64,000 nucleotides of DNA from Methylomarinum vadi (GTDB lineage: Bacteria > Pseudomonadota > Gammaproteobacteria > Methylococcales > Methylomonadaceae). The stretch is from NCBI RefSeq assembly GCF_000733935.1, contig NZ_JPON01000001.1, positions 868,001 to 932,000 of the forward strand, read 5' to 3'. Within the stretch, counting starts at the first letter, position 1, and each line of letters starts with the position of its first letter. Made by a program: the position numbers and the translations under genes. The notes beneath the pieces were generated by a model. That model searched no databases, was not told where the DNA came from, and saw nothing but the letters and a program-made list of their open reading frames with translations. Shown here one piece after another: positions 37,298 through 45,038 of this stretch.

Positions 37298-38893
37298 TCA
37301 ATAATGCCTTCTCGAAATCAAACACAGAAAATTGCGCCAATATTGCCGCAGGTAAAAACCCGCGTATTGCCGCATGGCCAACAAGGCAGGCCAATTGCGC
37401 TGCATGCGCTGCAGCCAAGTCCCACTTCCAAAAACAAAATCGACATAGCTACGCAATTCCTTGTAACCCTGTTCAGTATAAGGAAACCAATTGGGTTCGC
37501 GCTTCAGGCGGCCGCGATTAACCATTCCCGACACCGTATAGGTAAAGCTTCGCAGGCCCTCCGCGCCATGGTAACGACCGAAGCCGCTATTTTTGATCCC
37601 GCCGAACGGTAAGCCCGCGTGACCGATGTTCTTGAGCAGGTCATTGACGGCCCAATTACCGACGCTTAATTGCTCGGCCACGCGTTGAGCCTTGTCGAGA
37701 TCGCGACTCCAAACGCTGGCATTGAGGCCGAATTCGCAACGGTTAATGCGGGTTATCGCTTCCTGTTCCGTTGCAAAAACCATCACCGGCAGCAAAGGAC
37801 CGAACGTTTCCTCCTTCACGACCCGCATGTCCTCATTAACATTCCATAAAATAACCGGCCGTAAATAATTGCCGTTTCGTTGCAATGGCCCCGATGCCCG
37901 GGCGCCTTTAGCCAGCGCATCGTGATAATGCGCCTCGATCACGGCCAATTGTTGTTGCGATATGATCGGCCCCGCATCGCCCTCGCCGTCTTGCCCTAGC
38001 GTCAACTTAACCACCGCCTCGCACAGTCGCTCAACAAATGGCAGGTAAAGGCTGTCCTCGACATAAAGCCGTTCAACCGCGACGCATACCTGTCCGCTAT
38101 TGCTGAAAGCGCCGTACAAGGCCGCATTGACGGCACGTTCTTGGTATGCATCGGCAAACACCACCATGGCGTCTTTGCCGCCCAATTCAAGAATCAACGG
38201 AATCGGGTGACGCGCAGCCTGATTCATCACGCTGCGGCCGGCGTTCAGGCCACCGGTAAAAAAAACCAGGTCGGGTCGCTGCTCGATCAGCTGCCGCCCG
38301 GCTTCCGGTCCGCCGATGATCCATTGCACCAAACCTTGCGGGATCTCCAATGCCGCAAACAGCTCAACGATCAATTCGCCGATCGGCAGGCTCAATTCGG
38401 ATGTCTTGAAAACCACGCCGTTACCGGCAATCAATGCGGACAGCAAGGGATACAGGGTTAATTGCAAGGGAAAATTCCACGGCGAAATAACCGCAACCAC
38501 GCCATAAGGCTTATATTCGTAGCCGGCAGTCGCGTCGGGAAACATCAGAGCGGAAGTGCTCACCGCTTGCGGGGCAAGAATTGCCGCGGCATGCTTGCCG
38601 TAGTAATCCAGCATATGCAGCAACGGATAGATTTCTCCCAGCAAAATCTCGGTCCGGACCTTGCCGGTAACGCCGGCCAAACGATCGCTGATTGAGTCAA
38701 TATCGGTTGCCAATCGATCGCGTAACGGCGACAACGCAGCTAAACGCCGTTCGATGCTATAACCCGCCCAGATTTCGGCGGCCTGTCGAGCCGTGGCGAT
38801 GCGCTGACCGATTTGATCGATTGCTGTCTCGCGATAGGTTTTCAGCAGGCGTCCATCAACGGGACTCGTTGCCTCAAACACCCTTCCGCTCAT
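37298..38893 (-). CDS. Aldehyde dehydrogenase of the C30 carotenoid pathway
   Basis: The 531-residue NAD(P)-dependent aldehyde dehydrogenase has VISPWNFPLQLTLYPLLSALIAGNGVVFKTSELS, LELGGKDAMVVFADA with the general base, and the catalytic Cys in SNSGQVCVAVERLY. The C-terminus carries an extra hydrophobic segment. Placed between crtN and crtP, it matches the enzyme that turns diapocarotenoid aldehydes into acids in Methylomonas. The ATG at 38893 overlaps the crtN TGA (ATGA) and has GGAG nine bases upstream; a GTG six codons earlier is less likely. Confidence 0.9.
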   Translation of the reverse strand: MSGRVFEATSPVDGRLLKTYRETAIDQIGQRIATARQAAEIWAGYSIERRLAALSPLRDRLATDIDSISDRLAGVTGKVRTEILLGEIYPLLHMLDYYGKHAAAILAPQAVSTSALMFPDATAGYEYKPYGVVAVISPWNFPLQLTLYPLLSALIAGNGVVFKTSELSLPIGELIVELFAALEIPQGLVQWIIGGPEAGRQLIEQRPDLVFFTGGLNAGRSVMNQAARHPIPLILELGGKDAMVVFADAYQERAVNAALYGAFSNSGQVCVAVERLYVEDSLYLPFVERLCEAVVKLTLGQDGEGDAGPIISQQQLAVIEAHYHDALAKGARASGPLQRNGNYLRPVILWNVNEDMRVVKEETFGPLLPVMVFATEQEAITRINRCEFGLNASVWSRDLDKAQRVAEQLSVGNWAVNDLLKNIGHAGLPFGGIKNSGFGRYHGAEGLRSFTYTVSGMVNRGRLKREPNWFPYTEQGYKELRSYVDFVFGSGTWLQRMQRNWPALLAMRQYAGFYLRQYWRNFLCLISRRHY

Positions 38894-40419
38894 CGCATTT
38901 GCTCCAACCACTCATTGTTTGGTTCTGCTGAAAAATCGACGCCGTACTTCCGGCAAATCATGTTGGCGGAAATACGGGCCGATTCATAAATCGTCGGCAA
39001 TCCACTGCCCGGATGGGTTCCGCCGCCGACCAGATAGCACCGTTCCAGCTCTTCGAATCGATTGTGCGGGCGCCAATACAACATCTGACTGAATTTATGC
39101 GACAGGTTAAAGGTCGCGCCGAGAAAAACGTTCTCATCGCTTTGCCAATTTTGCGGCGTGATGATCTTTTCGTATTCGATATGATTGCGCACATCGTGCA
39201 ACCCCAGTCTGCCGCCGAGGTTATCGAGCACCTTTTCGCGGATCGTCGCGCACTGTTCGGACCAGTCTATGCCGCTTCGATTATTGGGCATCGGCACCAA
39301 AACATAAAGCGCCGACTTGCCGACCGGGGCCAACGTATCGTCGCTGGCACAGGCATTCTGCACATAAAAGGAAAAGTCCTCGGACAAAGTTTTACGGGTA
39401 AAAATATTACTGACATTGGTTTTGTAATCGCGGGCGAACACGACATTGTGGTGCGGAATATCATAGCGTTTGTCTAACCCAAGATAGAGCATGAAGGTGG
39501 AGCAGGAAAATTCCTTTTGCTCGAGTTTGGCTCGACTGTATCGTTTCAGTACGCCGGGCTCGACCAGTTCGCTCATCGCATAGGCGAAATCGGCATTGAC
39601 GATGACTTCATCGGCGGCCACTTCGGTCCCGTCCTCCAGGCGGACGCCTTTGACCAATTTATTGTCAATCAGCAATGACTTCACTTCCACGCCGGAATGA
39701 ATGGAACCACCCTGCTCCTCGACCACTGTCGCCATTGCCGACGAAATTCGGTTCAGTCCGCCTTTAACGTGATAAATGCCATAACGATGCTCGAGATAAG
39801 ACAACATCGTGAACAAGGCCGGACATTGCCATGGCGACATTCCCAGATATTTGGCCTGAAAGGAGAAGATCAGGCGCATTTTTTCTTCTTTGAAATATCG
39901 GCCCAAATTGGAGAAGACGCTGTCCTTGACCGCCAAATGCGGCAAAGCCTTGAGCAAATCCTGCGACAAAAAGGATTTAATGCTTGAATAATCGCGCGTG
40001 ATGCAAGGATACAGATGGCGGAAGCGCTCGCCTTCCCGCTGCAAAAAATGGTCGTAGCCAGCCGGACTGTCGGGAAAAACCTTCCGTAACTCCTGACGCA
40101 TCAATTCCGGATCGGAATAGATTTGAATCTGCCGGTCATCGAATAACAGCCGGTACATTGGATCGAGGCGGATGAAATCCAGGTAATCGGCGCTGTCGCG
40201 GCCGCACAATTCAAACATTTCATCGAGCACCCCTTTCATCAACAGGAAGGTCGGTCCAATGTCGAAAACATAACCGCTCTCGCGCAAGGCTCTGTTGCGG
40301 CCGCCTACAGTGGTATTTTTGTCGAACAGGGAAACCCTGAATCCACGGTGACTCAATAACATCGCGGCACATAACCCCCCGGGACCACCCCCAACGATGA
40401 CGATATGTTTTTCAGGCAT
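38890..40419 (-). CDS. crtN: Diapophytoene desaturase-type carotenoid dehydrogenase
   Basis: The 509-residue FAD enzyme resembles CrtN. It has IVIVGGGPGGLCAAMLLSHRG, FDIGPTFLLM, ECCTF-like FSCSTFMLYLGLDKRYDIPHHNVVFA, GIDWSEQ, and the C-terminal CYLVGGGTHPGSGLPTIYESA. It would desaturate C30 diapophytoene stepwise to diapolycopene. No C30 synthase (crtM or squalene route) is in this window. It follows the methyltransferase-like gene by 11 bp and overlaps the dehydrogenase start. Confidence 0.9.
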   Translation of the reverse strand: MPEKHIVIVGGGPGGLCAAMLLSHRGFRVSLFDKNTTVGGRNRALRESGYVFDIGPTFLLMKGVLDEMFELCGRDSADYLDFIRLDPMYRLLFDDRQIQIYSDPELMRQELRKVFPDSPAGYDHFLQREGERFRHLYPCITRDYSSIKSFLSQDLLKALPHLAVKDSVFSNLGRYFKEEKMRLIFSFQAKYLGMSPWQCPALFTMLSYLEHRYGIYHVKGGLNRISSAMATVVEEQGGSIHSGVEVKSLLIDNKLVKGVRLEDGTEVAADEVIVNADFAYAMSELVEPGVLKRYSRAKLEQKEFSCSTFMLYLGLDKRYDIPHHNVVFARDYKTNVSNIFTRKTLSEDFSFYVQNACASDDTLAPVGKSALYVLVPMPNNRSGIDWSEQCATIREKVLDNLGGRLGLHDVRNHIEYEKIITPQNWQSDENVFLGATFNLSHKFSQMLYWRPHNRFEELERCYLVGGGTHPGSGLPTIYESARISANMICRKYGVDFSAEPNNEWLEQMR

Positions 40420-40430
40420 TGTTCATCCTT

Positions 40431-41003
40431 TCAATACAGATACGGAAATAGTTTGCGAGTATTTTGGCAGTAGTTCCGATAATCCTGACCAAAATGGTTC
40501 TGTAACCAACGTTCCTCCACGTCGATTCGCTTCAGCAACACCCCAAACAACGGAATCAACAAGACGGCAAAGGCTAAAAGATCGCCCATCGCAAATCCCG
40601 CCCCGGCAAAACTGACCAGCAGACCGGTATAGGAGGGATGCCTGATATAACGATACGGCCCCGTTTTGATCAGGACATGCGCAGGCTGAATGCCGACCCG
40701 GGTAGTGAAAAAACGGCCGAGCGCCGACACCGCGCTATAGCGGATAACCAAGCCCAACAAAAACACCCCAATCGCCAGCGGCTGCCGCAGACCAGTCGGC
40801 CAAGCAATGGGCCATTGCTGTTGTTGTTTCAGCCATAAGGCAATCGGCAACGACAGACCTATGACCAGCCACAGCAAGGCATCGCCCGCATGACGGTCGC
40901 CGGAAGACTCGGCCAGGGCATAGCGCGTAGACGATGCCACCCGCCACTCCGCGCCGATCCAAACCAAGGCCATCATCAACCATAAAGACTGTATCACCGA
41001 CAT
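40431..41003 (-). CDS. Isoprenylcysteine carboxyl methyltransferase-like membrane protein
   Basis: The 190-residue protein has about five membrane spans and the C-terminal ICMT/PEMT motif: TRVGIQPAHVLIKTGPYRYIRHPSYTGLLVSFAGAGFAMGD, then LLKRIDVEERWLQNHFGQDYRNYCQNTRKLFPYLY. The RHPxY and the E-E residues bind S-adenosylmethionine in this family. Bacteria have no CaaX-prenylated proteins, so another lipid-like carboxylate must be the target. It leads directly into crtN, which makes carotenoid carboxyl methylation an attractive hypothesis. No activity is shown by sequence alone. Confidence 0.8.
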   Translation of the reverse strand: MSVIQSLWLMMALVWIGAEWRVASSTRYALAESSGDRHAGDALLWLVIGLSLPIALWLKQQQQWPIAWPTGLRQPLAIGVFLLGLVIRYSAVSALGRFFTTRVGIQPAHVLIKTGPYRYIRHPSYTGLLVSFAGAGFAMGDLLAFAVLLIPLFGVLLKRIDVEERWLQNHFGQDYRNYCQNTRKLFPYLY

Positions 41004-41106
41004 AGACCGAACCTAATTACAGATCGCCTCGAGCCGCTATAAACGTAAAATTGTCACGGCTATAATGACGAGTATTCCATGCAATCGCCAAAAGACAACC
41101 GTAAAT

Positions 41107-42570
41107 TCACTCGGCGGAGTGTTTACTTTGCTGAAATGAGGCTAAAGCCCGCTGCCGGGCCTCGGCGTGATCGACCAGCGGAAACGGATAATCCCGCGCC
41201 AACGTAATACCGGCCTGCCGCAATACCGCATTCGGCGCCAGCCAGGGTTCGTGGATATGTTTCGCCGGCAAGGCCGACAATTCGGGTAACCAACGTTTGA
41301 CATAAACGCCTTCCAGATCGAATTTCTTGCCCTGCAGGACGGGATTGAAAATGCGGAAATACGGCGCCGCATCGGCGCCGCATCCGGCCACCCATTGCCA
41401 ACCGCCGGCATTGTTGGCCAAATCGGCATCGACCAGGGTATCCCAAAACCAGGCCTCGCCGTCCTGCCACGGCTGCAGCAAATCCTTCACCAGAAATGAA
41501 GCGGCTATCATTCTGACTCGATTATGCATCCAGCCAGTCTGCCACAATTCGCGCATACCGGCATCGACGATCGGATAACCGGTCCTTCCCTGTTGCCATG
41601 CCTGCAATAAAGCCGCATCGCGTTGCCAGGGAAAGGCGGCGAATTGCTGCTGAAACGGTTCTTCAGGAAGTTTGGGCCAATGAAATAGCAAATGCCAACA
41701 AAATTCTCGCCAGCCCAATTCGCGTAAAAAGCTTTCCGCGCCCTTGGTGGCGCCAGCATGGGTGTCCTGCCACCCTCTGATCGCCAGCCAAAGCTGCCGA
41801 GGACTGAGCTCCCCGAAATGCAAATAGGGAGATAAGCACGAAGTTGCCCGCAAATCGGGTCGGTCGCGCTGCGCCGCATAATGGGTCAGCGAAGTTTGCA
41901 AAAAATTTTCCAAGGTACCCCAGGCGCCCTCCTCTCCAGGCTGCCATGCCTCTCTCAGACCGCCGGCCCAATCCGGCGAGGTCGGCAGTAACCGCCAACT
42001 GGGCAAATCTTCGGAATATGGCGCATGCGAATAAAAATTGATCGACTCGGGAGCCGGTAAACAGCTGTCCGCCTGCCGGGCCTGCAAACAGGCTTTCCAG
42101 AACGGCGTGAATACCTTGAATGGATCTCCGGCTTTGGTTTTGATTTGCTCCGGTTCGAACAGCAAAGCGCCCGGGAAACGCTGGATATCGATCTCCTTAT
42201 GTAACCGCGAATGTAGCGCCTTTTCCACTGTCCCGGCCCACGGTTCGTAAGCGCGAGTAAAGTACAGCGCCTTGGCACCGGTTTCGGCCAGCAACTCGGG
42301 AATGATCGTTAATGGATTGCCGCGGCGCAGGCATAAATCTCCGCCTAATTTGGCCAAACTGCGTTGCAACGACATTAGGCTATGATGCAACCACCAACGG
42401 CTGGCACTTCCTTGGCGCCATCGACCGGCATTGGAGTCATCCAATATGTACAGCGCCATGAGCGGCCTCCCGCTAGCCACCGCCGCATGAAGGGCGGCAT
42501 GGTCACTCAAGCGCAGATCGTTGCGAAACCAACAAATAATGGGGCGCTCGGAGACTGTTGAACAACTCAC
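41107..42570 (-). CDS. phr: Deoxyribodipyrimidine photolyase
   Basis: The 487-residue class I CPD photolyase repairs UV pyrimidine dimers using light and FAD. It has the N-terminal antenna domain (ICWFRNDLRLSDHAALHAA) and the FAD domain (ELGWREFCWHLL, YPIVDAGMRELWQTGWMHNRVRM, WFWDTLVDADLANNAGGWQWVAG, FNPVLQGKKFD). The start is GTG and overlaps the litR TGA by 4 bp (GTGA), so repair enzyme and photosensor are translated together. The carotenoid genes follow 103 bp downstream. Confidence 0.95.
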   Translation of the reverse strand: MSCSTVSERPIICWFRNDLRLSDHAALHAAVASGRPLMALYILDDSNAGRWRQGSASRWWLHHSLMSLQRSLAKLGGDLCLRRGNPLTIIPELLAETGAKALYFTRAYEPWAGTVEKALHSRLHKEIDIQRFPGALLFEPEQIKTKAGDPFKVFTPFWKACLQARQADSCLPAPESINFYSHAPYSEDLPSWRLLPTSPDWAGGLREAWQPGEEGAWGTLENFLQTSLTHYAAQRDRPDLRATSCLSPYLHFGELSPRQLWLAIRGWQDTHAGATKGAESFLRELGWREFCWHLLFHWPKLPEEPFQQQFAAFPWQRDAALLQAWQQGRTGYPIVDAGMRELWQTGWMHNRVRMIAASFLVKDLLQPWQDGEAWFWDTLVDADLANNAGGWQWVAGCGADAAPYFRIFNPVLQGKKFDLEGVYVKRWLPELSALPAKHIHEPWLAPNAVLRQAGITLARDYPFPLVDHAEARQRALASFQQSKHSAE

Positions 42571-43475
42571 GATCTATCCCTCAAATATTTGAATTGACAG
42601 GCCTTCTGATGAAAAGCATCGATATCAGCAATCAGCTGCAAACGCCGGTTGAGTCGCTGATGCTCGGCCAAATATTTCGCCCCCTGACCTCCAATCCAGA
42701 TTTGCGTTTCGCGAAGTTCATCGACCTCGCCGAGCCAATGCAGCTGTTCGACAATTTCCGGTTCAGGAGGCGTGTTAATAACACTTAACGCAACGACATC
42801 CGGCTGCAAATGACGGCTGGCTTCGACAATTTCCGCTGCTGGTAGGTCACTGCCCAGATAATAACAATTGAATTGCTGCGAGGCCGCTAGCAGACAAGCC
42901 ATCAAAATACCGAATTCATGGATTTCTCCTTGTGGCGTCGCGAAAAGGATGGACGGCCTATTATGTGTTAACAGGTGAATGTTATTGACCATGCTGAGAA
43001 TAATACGTTTCACGCAAGCCGAAAACATATGTTCCTGGGCTACGCTCAATTTCTCCTCATGCCATAGTTGTCCCACCCGATACAGGGCTGGGGTCAAAAT
43101 ATCGCGGACGTAGGGCAACGGCTCGTAAGCCAGCAGCGCGCGTTTCAACAATTCTTCAAAAGAATCGACCCGATATTGCAGCAATGACTCGATGATGCGA
43201 TCGAAATACTGATGTTGGGAAACATCAGTCAATCTACTTTCCGGCTGAACAAGTTTGGCCAATTGCCTATCGTCCAACTTGGATAACTTGCCAATGCTGT
43301 GTCCAGCATGGGTCAATTCCGCCAGTAACAGCAAGCGCGCCAGATCTTGTTCGGAATATACCCGTCTGCCGCTTTCATCGCGCGCAGGAACTACCGTCTG
43401 GTAGCGTCTTTCCCAGGCCCGCAGCGTTTCGGAACTCAATCCGGTCAATGTTGCGATAGTTTTGATATGATACAT
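42567..43475 (-). CDS. litR: B12-dependent light-sensing MerR regulator (CarH/LitR type)
   Basis: The 302-residue protein has an N-terminal MerR helix-turn-helix (IATLTGLSSETLRAWERRY), a four-helix B12-cap (about 90–175), and a cobalamin-binding Rossmann domain. The cap holds the W-x9-EH motif (Trp138, Glu148, His149) and the binding domain holds E-x-H-x-x-G (Glu184, His186, Gly189) with a later GG (262–263). In CarH these residues bind adenosylcobalamin and respond to its photolysis, releasing the DNA. It would repress the locus in the dark. It starts a run of six co-directional genes ending at crtP. Confidence 0.92.
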   Translation of the reverse strand: MYHIKTIATLTGLSSETLRAWERRYQTVVPARDESGRRVYSEQDLARLLLLAELTHAGHSIGKLSKLDDRQLAKLVQPESRLTDVSQHQYFDRIIESLLQYRVDSFEELLKRALLAYEPLPYVRDILTPALYRVGQLWHEEKLSVAQEHMFSACVKRIILSMVNNIHLLTHNRPSILFATPQGEIHEFGILMACLLAASQQFNCYYLGSDLPAAEIVEASRHLQPDVVALSVINTPPEPEIVEQLHWLGEVDELRETQIWIGGQGAKYLAEHQRLNRRLQLIADIDAFHQKACQFKYLRDRS

Positions 43476-43565
43476 TGTTTATGTTTTGTACATGTTTTTA
43501 TTTGACAATGATTGTACATTGCTGTAGCTTACTTGCAAAGTCTTGTAAAACTCAGGGTTTCCATT
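43476..43565. promoter_or_regulatory. Divergent litR/sigma-factor control region with TGTACA motifs
   Basis: TGTACA occurs at 43487–43492 and 43513–43518. For the plus strand, TTGACA (43502–43507) is a perfect −35, with a weak TAGCTT 17 bp on. For the minus strand, TTGCAA (43533–43538) and TACAAT (complement of 43511–43516) are spaced 16 bp and would transcribe litR. The second TGTACA overlaps the litR −10 and the sigma-gene spacer, so one bound regulator could block both. Confidence 0.55.
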
Positions 43566-44747
43566 ATGTCTTCAATAAGCACTCAATCTATCCATCCAAA
43601 CCACTCCCCCGACACCATGGATGACATGCAACGCCTGGCGAAGCAAATCGAGCAGACGCGTGAAAGGTTGCAACACATTCTATTGGAAAACCCAAAGGGA
43701 CTTCATGTTGTGGCCAAACATTTTTCGGCCTGTCTCGAGAGAAATATCGATATCAGCGAAATGGTCAATTGCTCGCTTTACCTTGAAAAAGTTGTACAGC
43801 ATGAACAGTCTGTACAACCTAATCCTAGACAAATCACCGAAAAAATCGCGGGATTAATGGATCAGGTTTTATCACAGCCTAGCCATGTCGCCACTGAATT
43901 GTCTCAGTTTCATTTTTTGCCGGTATTTTTACTGCAAGCGGCCGAAAAAAATATTGCCGCTAATCAAGACAACAAAGTTTATCGACAAGAATTACAGCAA
44001 CTGCGCCATAGTCTACAGGCTACGCGCCAGCAAATGGTCATGCAAAACCGCAAGCTTGTCGCCTTTATCGTCCGCAAACAAAACACCGGAAACCTCAACT
44101 TCCATGATGTGATGCAGGAAGGGATGATTGGCTTGCTCAAGGCGGTGGATCGATTTGACTATCGTCGTGACATTCGCTTTTCAACGTATGCCAGTTATTG
44201 GATCAAACAAACCGTCTCCCGGTTGGTAGTGCGGCAAGATAAAATTGTCCGCCTACCGTTCGGCTTGGCTGAAAAGGCCTCCGGCGTATTTGAAATCATG
44301 CGTAGCCATTACCTTAACGAAAACCGTTGGCCAAGCATCGAGGAAATAAAATCTCAGTGCGAGCTCAGCGAAGACGAAATAAAGACCGTCGTCAGTTTTT
44401 ATCAGAATGCATTAACGCCGGCTACATCCGAAACGGGCGAAGACGATCACCCAGACGCCATGGCTAATCTGGAACAACAAGTGTTTCAACAACCCCTGGA
44501 GGTATTGGCGGAACAAAACCTGAGTCAATTTCTGCTCGAAGCGATCGAATCCTTGTCGCAACGCGAGGCAGATATCCTAACCATGCGTTTTGGGCTGAAA
44601 AACCAGCATGAGATGACTTTGCAGGGAGTCGCTGAACAAATGCAAGTGACTCGGGAAAGAATCAGACAAATTCAAAATATCGCGCTGGAAAAGCTAAGAC
44701 AAAACTTTGGTTACGAACTTAAATTGTATTTACCGGCCAATGAATAA
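43566..44747 (+). CDS. Sigma-70 family factor divergent from litR
   Basis: From the ATG at 43566 the protein is 393 residues. About 125 N-terminal residues are unlike RpoD region 1. Then come region 2 (RKLVAFIVRKQNTGNLNFHDVMQEGMIGLLKAVDRFDYRRDIRFSTYASYWIKQTVSRLV), region 3 and region 4 (LSQREADILTMRFGLKN, VTRERIRQIQNIALEKLRQNF). It is an alternative group 2/3 sigma factor, distinct from the rpoS in the same window. Sharing a control region with litR suggests it is made in the light and directs a photo-oxidative regulon. Confidence 0.85.
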   Translation: MSSISTQSIHPNHSPDTMDDMQRLAKQIEQTRERLQHILLENPKGLHVVAKHFSACLERNIDISEMVNCSLYLEKVVQHEQSVQPNPRQITEKIAGLMDQVLSQPSHVATELSQFHFLPVFLLQAAEKNIAANQDNKVYRQELQQLRHSLQATRQQMVMQNRKLVAFIVRKQNTGNLNFHDVMQEGMIGLLKAVDRFDYRRDIRFSTYASYWIKQTVSRLVVRQDKIVRLPFGLAEKASGVFEIMRSHYLNENRWPSIEEIKSQCELSEDEIKTVVSFYQNALTPATSETGEDDHPDAMANLEQQVFQQPLEVLAEQNLSQFLLEAIESLSQREADILTMRFGLKNQHEMTLQGVAEQMQVTRERIRQIQNIALEKLRQNFGYELKLYLPANE

Positions 44748-44755
44748 CCGTTAAG

Positions 44756-44784
44756 TTGACCTTATATTACCAATCGCTTATAAA
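44756..44784 (+). promoter_or_regulatory. Sigma-70 promoter downstream of the sigma-factor gene
   Basis: TTGACC and TATAAA are spaced exactly 17 bp. Transcription would start near 44791. A 7-bp inverted repeat ATCGCTT/AAGCGAT overlaps the −10, so the site could instead be part of a weak terminator for the sigma gene. Confidence 0.5.
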
Positions 44785-44790
44785 AGCGAT

Positions 44791-45000
44791 GAACTTATCC
44801 CTTTAAAAGTGGACAAACAAGAAAGTTATTTTGTCCGACATTGCTTATATGAAGTAGATCAAGATGCACTTTCCAACATGTAAGCACTGTCCGGCGGTAA
44901 GATCGAATGGCGTTTATTACGGCATGAAGACTAATAGGGACTAGGAATCGTTACTCGTGATAAACTGAATAAAACCCGAGAAGGAAGGTCGGGTATTTTT
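44791..45000 (+). ncRNA. Candidate small RNA or ftsH leader
   Basis: A promoter at 44756–44784 and a terminator at 44974–45000 bound about 200 bases without a convincing reading frame. The product could be an independent small RNA or an attenuated leader of ftsH. No known RNA family was recognised. Confidence 0.25.
44974..45000 (+). terminator. Intrinsic terminator upstream of ftsH
   Basis: A 6-bp stem ACCCGA/TCGGGT with a 9-nt purine loop is followed by ATTTTT. It lies 39 bp before the ftsH start. Confidence 0.6.
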
Positions 45001-45038
45001 GGAGAATCAAGAATTACTGCTCACAGAGAGGTTGAAGC

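Noticed and set aside
38890-40419. HpnE-type hydroxysqualene dehydrogenase instead of CrtN
   Set aside because: The sequence shares the CrtN pattern (IPHHNVVFA, GIDWSEQ, THPGSGLPTI), and the dehydrogenase and crtP neighbours fit the C30 carotenoid pathway.
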